Counted from the stretch's first letter, positions 41,277 through 50,225 are shown. The stretch: DNA of 64,000 bases from Curvibacter soli (GCF_029211125.1 NZ_JARGEN010000031.1:62001-126000); one strand, 5' to 3'. Numbers and translations are program-made. Notes: generated from the letters alone by a model not told the origin.

Positions 41277-42662
41277 ATGAACACATCTCGCAGCGCCGCG
41301 GACAGCGGCTTCAGCTATTCCCCCGCCTTCTTCGAAGAGCTCGTCGACACCGCCCTCGCCCATGCGAAGAAGATCGGCGCCACCGATGCCGGCGCCGAGG
41401 CGTCCGAGGGCTGCGGGCTGTCGGTCAGCGTGCGCCGCGGCGCGCTGGAGAACGTCGAGCGCAACCGCGACAAGTCGCTCGGCGTGACGGTGTACGCGCG
41501 ACAGCGCCGCGGCAACGCGAGCACCTCCGATTTTTCGCGCCAGGCCATCGAGCAGACCGTGCAGGCCGCCTACGACATCGCCCGCTACACCGCCGAAGAC
41601 CCGGTGGCCGGCCTGCCCGACGAGGCCGACGTCGTGCGCGCCGGCGAGGTGCATGACCTGGACCTGTTCCACCCCTGGGCCCTGACCAGCGAAGAGGCGG
41701 CGCGCATCGCGCTCGAATGCGAGGCCGCGGCGCTGGCCACCAGCCGCCGCATCACCAACAGCGAAGGCGCGGGCGTGTCGGCGCAGCAGTCGCATTTCTT
41801 CAGCGCGCACACGCACGGCTTTCGCGGCGGCTACGCCAGCTCGCGCCACAGCCTGTCGGTGTCGCCCATCGCGTCGCTGCCGGGCCGCAACGGCGACATG
41901 CAGCGCGACGCGTGGTACAGCTCCATGCGCGACGCGCACGAGCTCGCCAGCCCCGCCGCCGTGGGCCGCTACGCCGCCGAGCGCGCGCTGGCGCGGCTGG
42001 GCGGCCGCAAGATTCGCACCACGCAATGCCCGGTGCTGTTCGAGTCGCCGCTGGCCGCCGGCCTGCTGGGCGCCTACGTGCAGGCCACCAGCGGTGGCGC
42101 GCTCTACCGCAAGAGCAGCTTCCTGCCCGATTCGCTGGGCAAGGCGGTGTTCCCCAGCCACGTAGACGTGACGGAAGACCCGTTCGTGCCGCGCGGCAAG
42201 GGCAGCTCGCCATTCGACGAGGAAGGCGTGCGCACCCGCGCGCGCAAGGTGGTGGACGCGGGCCGGGTGCAGGGCTACTTCCTGTCCACCTACTCGGCGC
42301 GCAAGCTCGGCATGAAGACCACGGGCAACGCGGGCGGCTCGCACAACCTCACGCTGCTGTCGCGCCAGACCCGGCCCGGCGACGACCTCGACGCCATGCT
42401 GCGCAAGCTCGGTACCGGCCTGTTCGTGACCGAGCTGATCGGCCAGGGCGTGAACTACGTGACGGGCGACTATTCGCGCGGCGCCAGCGGTTTCTGGGTG
42501 GAAAAAGGCCGCATCGCCTACCCGGTGCACGAGATCACGATCGCGGGCAACCTGAAGGACATGTTCAAGGGCATCGCCGCCATCGGCGCCGACATCTACA
42601 CCTACGGCGCCAAGAGCGTGGGCTCCATCCTCATCGACCGCATGAAGGTGGCGGGAGCCTGA
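41277..42662 (+). CDS. pmbA: Metalloprotease PmbA/TldE
   Basis: A 461-residue TldD/TldE family protein. Typical segments are AEASEGCGLSVSVRRGALEN, SLGVTVYARQRRGNASTSDF, ISTL-type central strands (ADVVRAGEVHDLDLFHPWA), YFLSTYSARKLGMKTTGNAGG and FVTELIGQGVNYVTGDYSRG. PmbA forms a heterodimer with TldD (encoded elsewhere) and takes part in microcin B17 and CcdA processing in E. coli. ATG 41277 matches the family; a longer upstream frame is unsupported. Confidence 0.94.
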   Translation: MNTSRSAADSGFSYSPAFFEELVDTALAHAKKIGATDAGAEASEGCGLSVSVRRGALENVERNRDKSLGVTVYARQRRGNASTSDFSRQAIEQTVQAAYDIARYTAEDPVAGLPDEADVVRAGEVHDLDLFHPWALTSEEAARIALECEAAALATSRRITNSEGAGVSAQQSHFFSAHTHGFRGGYASSRHSLSVSPIASLPGRNGDMQRDAWYSSMRDAHELASPAAVGRYAAERALARLGGRKIRTTQCPVLFESPLAAGLLGAYVQATSGGALYRKSSFLPDSLGKAVFPSHVDVTEDPFVPRGKGSSPFDEEGVRTRARKVVDAGRVQGYFLSTYSARKLGMKTTGNAGGSHNLTLLSRQTRPGDDLDAMLRKLGTGLFVTELIGQGVNYVTGDYSRGASGFWVEKGRIAYPVHEITIAGNLKDMFKGIAAIGADIYTYGAKSVGSILIDRMKVAGA

Positions 42663-42712
42663 AGGCCGGGCCTTCCAACACGTCCCAGGAGCGCGCCGCA
42701 CCCGAACCAGCC

Positions 42713-42784
42713 CCATACTCCCGGGGAGTATGGCATCAGTATCCGCATATCTTCTGCAGTAGCCGGCATGGGCATTGGGAGTAT
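42713..42784 (+). repeat. Palindrome plus half-site element, copy 2
   Basis: CCATACTCCC-G-GGGAGTATGG (42713-42733) contains the same 17-bp ATACTCCCNGGGAGTAT palindrome as copy 1 at 14545. A GGGAGTAT half-site follows at 42777-42784, again exactly 53 bp from the start of the palindrome's right arm. Between them CTGCAGTAGCCGG loosely resembles CTGCGGTGGCGAG in copy 1, suggesting common origin. It lies about 50 bp after pmbA. Confidence 0.65.
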
Positions 42785-42928
42785 ATATTGCATCCTCTAT
42801 TCCACATGAACGGATTGCCGCTCACGCGCGGCGCCCTCCAGCATCGGCGATTGGCCGCAGCATGTACCAACTTCATGCCTGCGTTGCTGTGTGGGTCTGC
42901 ATGCCCCCACATCCCATGAGCGTGCCGT
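42785..42928. other. Remaining pmbA-HNH gap, nothing recognised
   Basis: After the palindrome element this stretch is fairly A/T-rich at first (TATATATTGCATCC) and then ordinary. Only short open frames without family resemblance are present. Confidence 0.5.
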
Positions 42929-43234
42929 TCAGCGCAGCAGCACAGGGCCGTACTTGAGCTTCTTGCAGTCTTTGCCCGTTGCTTCCTTGATGAAGCGCTT
43001 GTCCTGCGGCGTGATCCAGCGCATGTTCTCCTTTTTGTCCTGTCCGCCGGCACAAAGCTCGACGACGTAGCCCACCTGCCAGCCGGGGCAGGCCCCTTCG
43101 GTCCGGCCCGTGGACGGGCAGGGATGGTTCAGGCGAAAGGCGCGCTGCTCGGCGCGGTCGCGGTGCTTGCTGCGCGCGTCGGCCGGCCCCGGCAGGGCGG
43201 CGAACAAAAGGCAGAGAAGCAGGGTCTTGTTCAT
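42929..43234 (-). CDS. Small secreted HNH-nuclease-like protein with altered active site
   Basis: A 101-residue protein with a signal peptide (MNKTLLLCLLFAALPGPADA). The mature part HPCPSTGRTEGACPGWQV, then VELCAGGQDKKENMRWIT, aligns by eye with small HNH endonucleases whose consensus is CPGxxVDHxxxLxxGGxDxxxNMQW. In place of the catalytic Asp-His pair (VDH) this protein has VGY; the first histidine is therefore missing, though GG, Asn and the four-cysteine frame remain. It is probably a non-catalytic derivative, perhaps binding DNA or serving another periplasmic role. Confidence 0.72.
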   Translation of the reverse strand: MNKTLLLCLLFAALPGPADARSKHRDRAEQRAFRLNHPCPSTGRTEGACPGWQVGYVVELCAGGQDKKENMRWITPQDKRFIKEATGKDCKKLKYGPVLLR

Positions 43235-43349
43235 GCGCAAAGAGCCGCAGCCATCGGGCCGCAGTGCTCTATTATGCTGTCGGCCTCCACCCTCACTCAC
43301 CGAGAGCCATGCTGCGCCGCTCGTGGACTTTCCCCCTTGCCTCTCCTCA

Positions 43350-44336
43350 ATGCCTGTGCCTCCCCTGACTTCTGGAGCGACCGCCGCGCGTGTGCCCCTG
43401 GTCGCCGTGACCGGGGCGACGGGCTTCATCGGACGGCATCTCATTGCCGCGCTGACGCAGGCGGGCTGGCGGGTGCGGCTGCTGTTGCGGCGCGAGCCGT
43501 CGGGCTCCGGATGGCGCCAGTCGAAGCCCGAGGTCGTGGCCGGCGCGCTCGACAACAGCGCCGCACTGGCACGCTTGGTGGAGGGCGTGGATGCGGTGAT
43601 CCATCTGGCCGGACTCATCAAGGCGGCGCGACGGGCGGACTTCTTCGCGGTCAACGAGCAAGGCGTTGCGCGGATCGCGCAGGCAACCAGGCGACTGTCC
43701 CCTGACGCGCATTTCCTGCAGGTGTCCAGCCTGGTGGCGCGCGAACCCTTGCTCTCGGACTACGCCGCCAGCAAGCGCGCCGGCGAGGCGGCCGCGCTCG
43801 ACGCCATGGGCACACGCACCACCGTGCTGCGCCCGCCCGCGGTCTACGGCCCTGGCGACCGCGAGACGCTGCGCTTCTTCCAGGTGGCCCGCTGGCCGTG
43901 CGTGCCTTTGCTCGGCGGGCCAGACGCGCGCGCGGCGTTGATCCACGTGCGCGATGTAGTGCGGCTGATCGTCACGCTCGTTGCGGCGACACCGCGGGGC
44001 CAGGTGATGGCGGCGGCCGACGGCCAGCCGCAGGGCTACCGCTGGAGCGAACTGCTCGGCGCTGCAGCGCGTGCCGTCGGCAATCCCTCGCCGCGCTTCA
44101 TCGAGGCGCCGCAGAGCCTGCTGCGTGGCGTTGCGCTGCTGGGCGATCTGGCGCGCCTCGGTGGCTCGGCCAGCATGCTCAATTCGCAGAAGCTGCGTGA
44201 GCTGCGCCATGCCGACTGGGGTGTCGCGTCTGACGAACTCGCGCAGCCGGACGGTTGGTCGCCGCAGTTCGACATCGACACCGGCTTTGTCGATGCGGTT
44301 GCCTGGTACCGCTCGGCCGGCTGGCTACCAGGCTGA
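43350..44336 (+). CDS. NAD-dependent epimerase/dehydratase (extended SDR)
   Basis: A 328-residue extended short-chain dehydrogenase. NAD(P) site VTGATGFIGRHLIAALTQAG, VDAVIHLAG, and the YxxxK pair in DYAASKRAGEAAALDAMG; LRPPAVYGPGDRETLRFF is typical of nucleotide-sugar epimerase relatives. Substrate unknown. ATG 43350 precedes the conserved part; there is no strong ribosome-binding site. The following ELM1-like gene begins 17 bp after its stop. The neighbourhood of glycosyltransferase-like genes suggests a surface glycan role. Confidence 0.85.
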   Translation: MPVPPLTSGATAARVPLVAVTGATGFIGRHLIAALTQAGWRVRLLLRREPSGSGWRQSKPEVVAGALDNSAALARLVEGVDAVIHLAGLIKAARRADFFAVNEQGVARIAQATRRLSPDAHFLQVSSLVAREPLLSDYAASKRAGEAAALDAMGTRTTVLRPPAVYGPGDRETLRFFQVARWPCVPLLGGPDARAALIHVRDVVRLIVTLVAATPRGQVMAAADGQPQGYRWSELLGAAARAVGNPSPRFIEAPQSLLRGVALLGDLARLGGSASMLNSQKLRELRHADWGVASDELAQPDGWSPQFDIDTGFVDAVAWYRSAGWLPG

Positions 44337-44352
44337 TGCGCCGGCGAGTGAC

Positions 44353-45438
44353 ATGGCCCGGGTGACGCCTTGCGGTGCCGACGCGGCACCGGTCTGGGTA
44401 TTGCTGGGGGCGCGCCACGGCGACAACCAGCAGTTGCTGGCCATCGCCGATGCCTTGGGCGTGCCGTACCGTACCGTACCCTTGCGTTTTCGTGTCGCTG
44501 CCGGCTTGCCGCCGATCCTGCTGGGCGCTTCGCGCCTGAGCTGGCGCAGCAAGGACACGGCAGCGCTGCAGCCGCCCTGGCCGCGCGTGGTGTTGGCGGC
44601 GGGACGCAGGAGCGTGCCGGCAGCGCGATGGATTCGGCGCCAATCCGGCGAGCGTACGCGACTGGTCCACGTCAATCGACCGTGGGCGCCGCTGTCGTGG
44701 TTCGACCTGATCGTCACCACGCCGCAGTACGCCCTGCCGGAGCAGGCCAACGTGTTGATGCACCGCCTGCCGTTCATGCAGCCGCAGCAGCCCATCGACG
44801 TACCGCTTCCGCTGGCGTTGCAGCCGTATGCGGCGCGCATGCCGCGGCCCTGGACCCTCGTGATGGTCGGCGGCAACAGTCGCCCCTTCGTATTCGACAA
44901 AGAGGCTGCGGTCGGGCTTGCGCACCTCGTGAATGCGCAGGTGCGAACACATGGCGGCAGCGCCTGGGTGCTTGGCAGTCCGCGGACGCCGGCTACCGCG
45001 ATGGAAGTACTGGCCGGGTCGCTCGACGTGCCATCGCATGTCGTCCGCTGGGGTGAGGGCGAGAACCCCTACGCGGCCCTGCGCCAGCGCGCGCAGCGGA
45101 TCATCGTCACGACGGACAGCGCGTCGATGCTGACCGAAGCGTTGCTCACCGGTCGTCCGGTCGTGCCCTTCGCGTTGCCACGGCAGCCGGATTGGCGCTG
45201 GAGCTTGGCGACGGCCTGGCGCGTCGCTGCGACACGGCGACCGACGTCGATGGTCGCGCGCAGCTTCGATATCCTGCAGGGCCTCGGACTGCTGTCGTCT
45301 CTGCGCGATCTGGCGCTGCTGCACCGTGCGTTGGAGGCGGCTGGCGCGTTCGACGGCAGCGGGCGTGTACTCGACATGGCACGGCAGGAGCGCGAAATCA
45401 CGCTGGCGCGCATCCATGCGCTGATCGCGCGCTACTGA
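44353..45438 (+). CDS. ELM1/mitochondrial-fission-like GT-B fold protein
   Basis: A 361-residue protein of the family named after plant ELM1 but common in proteobacteria. Recognisable parts are VWVLLGARHGDNQQLLAIAD, LVGG-type VMVGGNSRPFVFDKEA and VTTDSASMLTEALLTGRPVV; the last resembles the nucleotide-sugar-binding end of GT-B glycosyltransferases. Function in bacteria is unproven; it usually neighbours lipopolysaccharide genes. ATG 44353 is chosen to begin the conserved part; ATG 44336 is out of this frame's need. Confidence 0.75.
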   Translation: MARVTPCGADAAPVWVLLGARHGDNQQLLAIADALGVPYRTVPLRFRVAAGLPPILLGASRLSWRSKDTAALQPPWPRVVLAAGRRSVPAARWIRRQSGERTRLVHVNRPWAPLSWFDLIVTTPQYALPEQANVLMHRLPFMQPQQPIDVPLPLALQPYAARMPRPWTLVMVGGNSRPFVFDKEAAVGLAHLVNAQVRTHGGSAWVLGSPRTPATAMEVLAGSLDVPSHVVRWGEGENPYAALRQRAQRIIVTTDSASMLTEALLTGRPVVPFALPRQPDWRWSLATAWRVAATRRPTSMVARSFDILQGLGLLSSLRDLALLHRALEAAGAFDGSGRVLDMARQEREITLARIHALIARY

Positions 45439-45457
45439 GCCGTCGGAGGGCGTGCCC

Positions 45458-46342
45458 TCAGGCCGCGATGTGCGCGGCGCGGGCCACGCAGTCCATCGCG
45501 TCGGCACGCACGTGGCCGTGCGCGATCTCGGCGTCGAGCAGGGCACGGTCGATCGAGCCGTTGTCCAGGCATTCGCCCAGCAGTCGGAAGAACAGTCGCT
45601 CCTGGGCCGGGTCTGGATGCCTGCGGTAGCGACCCGCGCCGCGCCCCGTCAGCTTGCGCAGCCAGATGCCAGCGCGCGACTTGAGCGTGGTGCCGCGCGG
45701 CGTGAAGTCCGAGGACAGACCGGTTTTCCACGGTTGCGTGCGGCGGTGCGTGTTGTGCAGCAGCTTGGTGTCGGGTGCAAGACGGTCGAAGTCATTCCAC
45801 TCGGACTCGAGCGCCGCGACGCTGCCCGGCGGTTCGAGCAGCAGCCACATCCAGTCGCGGTAGTCGCGTTCGCCGCGGAAAACGCGCTCGAAGTCCACTT
45901 CCCACTGCCAGTGCCGCAGACGCGCGCAGTCCATCAGCATCACGCTCGACGCGTAGTGCAGCGGGCGGCGGAAGTTGCCATCCATTTGCCGTGCCATCAA
46001 GGCGGCGCCACCCATGTCGCGCTCGAGCAGTATGTTGATGTCTGCGAGCGCGAAGATGTCCGGGTCGATCAGCACCGCGCGGCCGGTGTAACCCATCTGT
46101 TGCGGCACGGCGAAGCGCAGCGGCGTGAATGACTGCAGGTCGTCGTTGCGCCAGACTACCTGCTGGCCCTCGCGCAGATAGCGGCGCCCCTCGAAGCGCT
46201 CGAAGACCGGGAAGTCCGTCGTCTGGAGGATGTGCACGTCGAAGCGTTCGGGCGCGGCGCTGTGGCGACGCAATGCGTGCTGCGCCACCAGGGCGCCGAC
46301 GATCTGCTTGGGGTTGGTGTGGATGAAGACGGCGTTGCGCAT
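45458..46342 (-). CDS. GT-A-fold glycosyltransferase-like protein
   Basis: A 294-residue soluble protein. The N-terminus (VFIHTNPKQIVGALVAQHAL) and the segment GRAVLIDPDIFALADI resemble GT8-type glycosyltransferases; DPD is the putative metal-binding DxD motif, and LLHNTHRRTQPWKTGL fits the C-terminal GT8 LLH..TQPW pattern. No signal peptide or membrane helix. Sugar donor and acceptor unknown. It converges on the ELM1-like gene with a 19-bp gap, so it belongs to another transcript in the same glycan neighbourhood. Confidence 0.62.
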   Translation of the reverse strand: MRNAVFIHTNPKQIVGALVAQHALRRHSAAPERFDVHILQTTDFPVFERFEGRRYLREGQQVVWRNDDLQSFTPLRFAVPQQMGYTGRAVLIDPDIFALADINILLERDMGGAALMARQMDGNFRRPLHYASSVMLMDCARLRHWQWEVDFERVFRGERDYRDWMWLLLEPPGSVAALESEWNDFDRLAPDTKLLHNTHRRTQPWKTGLSSDFTPRGTTLKSRAGIWLRKLTGRGAGRYRRHPDPAQERLFFRLLGECLDNGSIDRALLDAEIAHGHVRADAMDCVARAAHIAA

Positions 46343-46621
46343 GCCGCATTTTCACCTCTCCGCCGGCTCGGGCATCCCGCTGCGGGCTCGGACCAATGCT
46401 TTTTTTCGGCCATCTCGGTGCTGCCGTGCACCTTGTAGCGCTGATCGCTTCTCCGCAAACGCCGGGAACCGCCAGGGCCTTGGGATGAGCTCTCCAGTGT
46501 CGGCAGTCGCGGTACACTGCCACCATATGAAATTTATGCGCATGCCCTGTGGCGAACTCTTCAAGCAGGTGATGCGAGATGCAGACGAAGTCCGCAGCGG
46601 TGTTGCGCCGGAGGGTTCGGT
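46343..46621 (+). promoter_or_regulatory. Divergent gap between glycosyltransferase-like genes, with a possible leader ORF
   Basis: 279 bp separate two divergent starts. GC falls noticeably from about 46490 onward. A 35-codon frame at 46527-46634 (MKFMRMPCGELFKQVMRDAD...) has its stop overlapping the start of the next gene and could be a coupled leader; nothing else supports it. GTACACT/CATATG-like boxes near 46510-46530 hint at a promoter but none is convincing. Confidence 0.35.
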
Positions 46622-47455
46622 GTGCATGTGCTGATCACCGGCAAGGGCTCTAGTGGTAGCTGGCAAATCCGTGGAGTTCAACTAGGGCAGACGCTGGGGG
46701 CTTCAATAGTCCCGAATGCCAAGGACGTGGCGCCCTACGACTTGGCAGTCCTCGTGAAGCGGCAGACCACCGATCTGCTGCGAAGCCTGCATCGTTGCGA
46801 GGTGCCGGTGATCTGGGATGTGGTCGACGCCTGGCCACAGCCAGTCGGAAATGCGTGGCAGAAAAAGCAGTGCTTAGAGTGGCTGGCCAATGAAGTGAGG
46901 ACGATTCGGCCTGCCGGGATTGTCGCAGCGACGCGCGTGATGGCTCAGGACTGCGAGGGCTTTGGCGTGCCCGTGCTAACGCTACCGCATCACGCCCGTC
47001 CGGGCCTGCGGCCGAATCCAATCCGGCCGCTGAAAGTGCTGGGTTACGAAGGAGGAGAGAAGTATCTGGGACGCTGGCTGCCGATTGTCAAGCGGCAATG
47101 CGCGGCTCGCGGATTGCAGTTCGTCATCAATCCGGCGGAGGTGGCCGACGTGGACATTCTGGTTGCGTTGCGGGACTGCCCTGGCTACGCCCCAAGGAAC
47201 TGGAAGAGCAACGTCAAGCTGGCTAACGCGCAAGGCAGCGGGACGCCGGTGATTTGTAACCGCGAGGCGGGGTATCTGGAGACGGCATGCGGCGTCGAAC
47301 AGTGGGCCGACGACGAGGCCGAACTCGCTGCGGCGCTGGATGCACTGGAGTCTGTCGAAGTGCGGCGCCGAACGGGGCAAGTCTTACGCGCCTCGACCCT
47401 GAATATCGATAGCGTCGCGGCTATTTACCTGGAGTGGCTACGGTCGAAATTCTGA
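46622..47455 (+). CDS. Glycosyltransferase-like protein of lower GC
   Basis: A 277-residue protein starting at GTG 46622 with GGAGGG six bases upstream. MHVLITGKGSSGSWQIRGVQ suggests an N-terminal Rossmann half, and NAQGSGTPVICNREAGYLE followed by VEQWADDEAELAAAL resembles the donor-binding half of GT4-type glycosyltransferases. The middle is unlike families I know. Codon use includes many A/T-ending codons (for example TTACGC, ATTTAC, TTAGAG), unlike its neighbours, which suggests recent transfer. Probably surface-glycan related. Confidence 0.6.
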   Translation: MHVLITGKGSSGSWQIRGVQLGQTLGASIVPNAKDVAPYDLAVLVKRQTTDLLRSLHRCEVPVIWDVVDAWPQPVGNAWQKKQCLEWLANEVRTIRPAGIVAATRVMAQDCEGFGVPVLTLPHHARPGLRPNPIRPLKVLGYEGGEKYLGRWLPIVKRQCAARGLQFVINPAEVADVDILVALRDCPGYAPRNWKSNVKLANAQGSGTPVICNREAGYLETACGVEQWADDEAELAAALDALESVEVRRRTGQVLRASTLNIDSVAAIYLEWLRSKF

Positions 47456-47692
47456 TTTTCTGATCCCCGGCGGCGACCCAAACTGCTCCACCTGCCCGGG
47501 GTGAGTTGGCCCATTGAGAACGGCGAGTCAGGCGCCTCAGCCCTGACGATCCGAAGGCGGGCGTTCTCTGCCCGCAAGCGGGTTAGACGTGAATCGAAAC
47601 CTTGCGCATGCCACGGCCCATCACAGGATGCGGCGCCTCTGGCGGCGAAATGCAATCCGGCTTGCAGGCCACCGCCTTGACCGGCGGCGCGG
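47456..47692. other. Gap before dcd, nothing recognised
   Basis: 237 bp with no gene. It contains a small CCCGC-AAGC-GGG hairpin near 47570-47585 that could stop readthrough from the glycosyltransferase-like gene, but there is no T-run. The segment around 47500-47560 reads like old coding sequence, yet no family was recognised. Confidence 0.4.
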
Positions 47693-48259
47693 TCAGGCCC
47701 GCGGCAGCGTCACGCCGTGCTGGCCCTGGTATTTGCCGCCGCGGTCCTTGTAGCTGGTCTCGCACACCTCATCGCTCTCGAAGAACAGCACCTGCGCGCA
47801 GCCCTCGCCCGCGTAGATCTTGGCCGGCAGCGGCGTGGTATTGCTGAACTCCAGCGTCACGTAGCCCTCCCACTCGGGCTCGAACGGCGTGACGTTGACG
47901 ATGATGCCGCAGCGCGCGTAGGTGCTCTTGCCCAGGCAGATGGTGAGCACGTTGCGCGGGATGCGGAAGTACTCCACCGTGCGCGCCAGCGCGAAGCTGT
48001 TGGGCGGGATGATGCAGGAGTCGCCGTGGAAGTCGACGAAGCTTTTCTCGTCGAAGTTCTTCGGGTCCACCACCGTGCTGTGGATGTTGGTGAAGACCTT
48101 GAACTCGGGCGCGCAGCGGATGTCGTAGCCGTAGCTGCTGGTGCCGTAGCTGATGATCTTGCGGCCCTCGGCCTCGCGCACCTGACCCGGCTCGAACGGC
48201 TCGATCATGCCGCGCTGCTCGGCCATGCGGCGGATCCACTTGTCGCTCTTGATGCTCAT
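47693..48259 (-). CDS. dcd: dCTP deaminase
   Basis: A 188-residue trimeric enzyme converting dCTP to dUTP. Family segments are [80 protein letters not shown] and the catalytic Glu in [11 protein letters not shown]. Full length, with the usual C-terminal [19 protein letters not shown] lid. GGAGC lies upstream of ATG 48259. Confidence 0.97.
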   Translation of the reverse strand: MSIKSDKWIRRMAEQRGMIEPFEPGQVREAEGRKIISYGTSSYGYDIRCAPEFKVFTNIHSTVVDPKNFDEKSFVDFHGDSCIIPPNSFALARTVEYFRIPRNVLTICLGKSTYARCGIIVNVTPFEPEWEGYVTLEFSNTTPLPAKIYAGEGCAQVLFFESDEVCETSYKDRGGKYQGQHGVTLPRA

Positions 48260-48405
48260 CGGCTGCTCCTGCGCTGGGCGCGTATTCTAGTCAGTCACCA
48301 CGGCATACGGCGCCGCGCATGGGTGGGATTAGAACTGCGCGATGGCGCGGCGGGCGGCACGGTTCATGCTTCAGACCTCGCGCCGCCGCAAAAAAATCGC
48401 CCGCC

Positions 48406-48738
48406 ATGCACCGCCACCTGTCCATCGCCGCCATTGCCGCCCCGCTGTTGTGCGGGACCGGCGGCATGGCGCGCGCCCAGGCCACCGCACCCGCCACGGG
48501 CTACACGGTGCAGGCGCAAGACCCGTGCCGGGCCGAGTATTCGAAGTTCGAGCAGGCCATCGGCTTCGCCCGCCAGACCCAGGGCACCGAGGCCGCCGCC
48601 GCGCTGAAGGAAAAGCTGCTGCCCGCCAAGACCGCCGACGAGATCCTGTTCAAGGACGGCTACTGCGGCCTCGTGAAGTACCTGCGCCAGAAGAAGCTGC
48701 TCGGGCCCGCGGATGCCGCCGCACCCACGCCGCGCTGA
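48406..48738 (+). CDS. Small secreted hypothetical protein
   Basis: 110 residues with a signal peptide (HLSIAAIAAPLLCGTGGMAR, cleavage near AQA). The mature part has two cysteines (DPCRAEYSKFEQ; DGYCGLVKYLRQKK) that may form a disulphide, and is mostly helical. I do not recognise a family. It is transcribed towards the convergent guanine deaminase gene, with the short repeat between. Confidence 0.6.
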   Translation: MHRHLSIAAIAAPLLCGTGGMARAQATAPATGYTVQAQDPCRAEYSKFEQAIGFARQTQGTEAAAALKEKLLPAKTADEILFKDGYCGLVKYLRQKKLLGPADAAAPTPR

Positions 48739-48752
48739 GCCCCGGAAACTCC

Positions 48753-48806
48753 TGATTTGATAGCTGCTCCCGCAGGTAAATCAAGCGCCAGAGGCCAATT
48801 TTGCTT
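48753..48806 (-). repeat. Short dispersed repeat, family A, at the end of guaD
   Basis: On the minus strand: AAAATTGGCCTCTGGCGCTTG, then CCTGCGGGAGCAGCTATCAA. The first half encodes the last residues of the deaminase (AKLASGA) and its TGA stop at 48781-48783; the second half is downstream. The repeat therefore supplies the C-terminus and stop of the gene. Confidence 0.72.
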
Positions 48807-50082
48807 GTGAAATGACGGTGCGCTCGACCAGCCGGTCGTCGCCCAGCACGATGAGCGCGAACAGCAGCTCGTCGAGGCTTGCGGCCTGCGCGGTCTTGCG
48901 CGCGATGAGCGGCGTGGCCTGGGGATTGAGCACGATGAAGTCGGCCTCGCAGCCCGGCTGCAGGTTGCCCACCACCCCTTGCAGCCCCAGCGCACGCGCC
49001 GCACCTGCCGTGTGCTGCCACCACAGGTGCTGCGGCGGCAGCGACAGGCCCGTCTTGGTCTGGCCCTCGCGCCCCACGTAGTAAGCCGCCCGCATGGTGT
49101 GGAACGGACTGAAGCTGGTGCCCCCGCCCACGTCGCTGGCCAGGCCGTAGCCGAAGCCCGCGCGGTCGGCACCCGCGTAGTCGAAGAAGCCGCTGCCGAG
49201 GAACAGGTTGCTCGTGGGGCTGACGGCGGCCACGGTGCCGGTGGCGCGCATCAGGGCGCGATCCTCGTCGTCGAAGTGGATGCAATGGGCATAGACGGCG
49301 CGCGGGCGCATCAGGCCGAAGCCCTCGTACACGGCGAGGTAACTGCGGGCCTCGGGAAACAGCTCGTGCGCCCATGCGATTTCGCCCAGGTTCTCGGCCA
49401 CGTGCGACTGGATCCACACATCGGGGTAGCGGGCCGCCAGTTCGCCCGCGCCGCGCAGTTGGGCCGGCGTGCTGGTGGGCGCGAAGCGCGGCGTGATGGC
49501 GTAGCCCAGGCGGTCCACGCCGTGCCACTTGCGGATCAGCGCCTCGGTGTCGCTCAGGCTCTGCTCGGTCTGGTCGCGCACGCCGTCGGGCGAATGGCGG
49601 TCCTGCAGCACCTTGCCGGTGACGAGGCGCAGTTGCCGCGCGCGCGCCTCGGTGAACAGCGCGTCCACCGACTGCGGGTGCGAGGTGGCGAACGTAAGCG
49701 CCGTGGTGACGCCGTTGCGCAGCAGCTCTGCTATGAAAAAAGAAGCTACTTCCGCAGCATATTCGGGCACGGAGAAGCGTTTTTCATGGGGAAATGTGTA
49801 GTTCTCGAGCCAGGGCAGCAGCCCTTCGGCGGGCGCGCCGATCACGTCGGTCTGCGGGTAGTGGATGTGCATGTCCACGAAGCCCGGCGCGATGATGCGC
49901 CCGGGCAGGTGCTCCACCGGCACGCCGGGGTAGCGCGGCGCGAGGTCGCGCTGCGGCCCCAGCGCCTGCACGCGCTGGCGGCCCTGCGCGTCGGGGCCGA
50001 CGACCAGCAGACCGTCCTCCTCGTAGCGGACGGCGGGGACGTCGGGTGCGAAGCGGAGGATGGCGGCGCGGTAGGCATGCAT
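48781..50082 (-). CDS. guaD: Guanine deaminase
   Basis: A 433-residue amidohydrolase that converts guanine to xanthine. Zinc-binding HxH is in APGFVDMHIHYPQTDVIG; other family segments are LLPWLENYTFPHEKRF, RNGVTTALTFATSHP, QSHVAENLGEI, YAHCIHFDDEDRALM and SDVGGGTSFSPF. Full length. Two short low-GC stretches lie within it: about 49729-49765 (encoding VASFFIAELL), a possible decayed family A repeat, and the extreme C-terminus, a clear family A copy. No purine permease or xanthine dehydrogenase is adjacent. Confidence 0.93.
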   Translation of the reverse strand: MHAYRAAILRFAPDVPAVRYEEDGLLVVGPDAQGRQRVQALGPQRDLAPRYPGVPVEHLPGRIIAPGFVDMHIHYPQTDVIGAPAEGLLPWLENYTFPHEKRFSVPEYAAEVASFFIAELLRNGVTTALTFATSHPQSVDALFTEARARQLRLVTGKVLQDRHSPDGVRDQTEQSLSDTEALIRKWHGVDRLGYAITPRFAPTSTPAQLRGAGELAARYPDVWIQSHVAENLGEIAWAHELFPEARSYLAVYEGFGLMRPRAVYAHCIHFDDEDRALMRATGTVAAVSPTSNLFLGSGFFDYAGADRAGFGYGLASDVGGGTSFSPFHTMRAAYYVGREGQTKTGLSLPPQHLWWQHTAGAARALGLQGVVGNLQPGCEADFIVLNPQATPLIARKTAQAASLDELLFALIVLGDDRLVERTVISQAKLASGA

Positions 50083-50141
50083 GGTGCAACGGAGCTTAAA
50101 CGCGGCCCGGGCGGCTCCGCATATGCGGGGGCGGATAAGGG

Positions 50142-50225
50142 CTATTTCGCGCGGCCCTGCACGCCCTCGGCCAGCCAGTCCAGGGCGAGGATCTGCGCGT
50201 CCGCCAGCGCATGCCCGCAGGCGAT
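50142..50225 (-). pseudogene. Short C-terminal remnant of an unidentified protein
   Basis: In the guaD-fdnG gap the minus strand reads AIACGHALADAQILALDW, then LAEGVQGRAK and TAG. It looks like a genuine coding end (helical, normal codon use) but lacks any start or upstream part: the frame breaks near 50230. Family not recognised. Confidence 0.4.

Noticed and set aside
47470-47590. Possible insertion-sequence remnant before dcd.
   Set aside because: No terminal inverted repeats, target duplication or transposase motif could be identified.
49729-49765. A/T-rich stretch in guaD resembling the right half of family A.
   Set aside because: Only GAAGCT and CTTTTTTCATAGCA match; too short and diverged to list as a firm copy.
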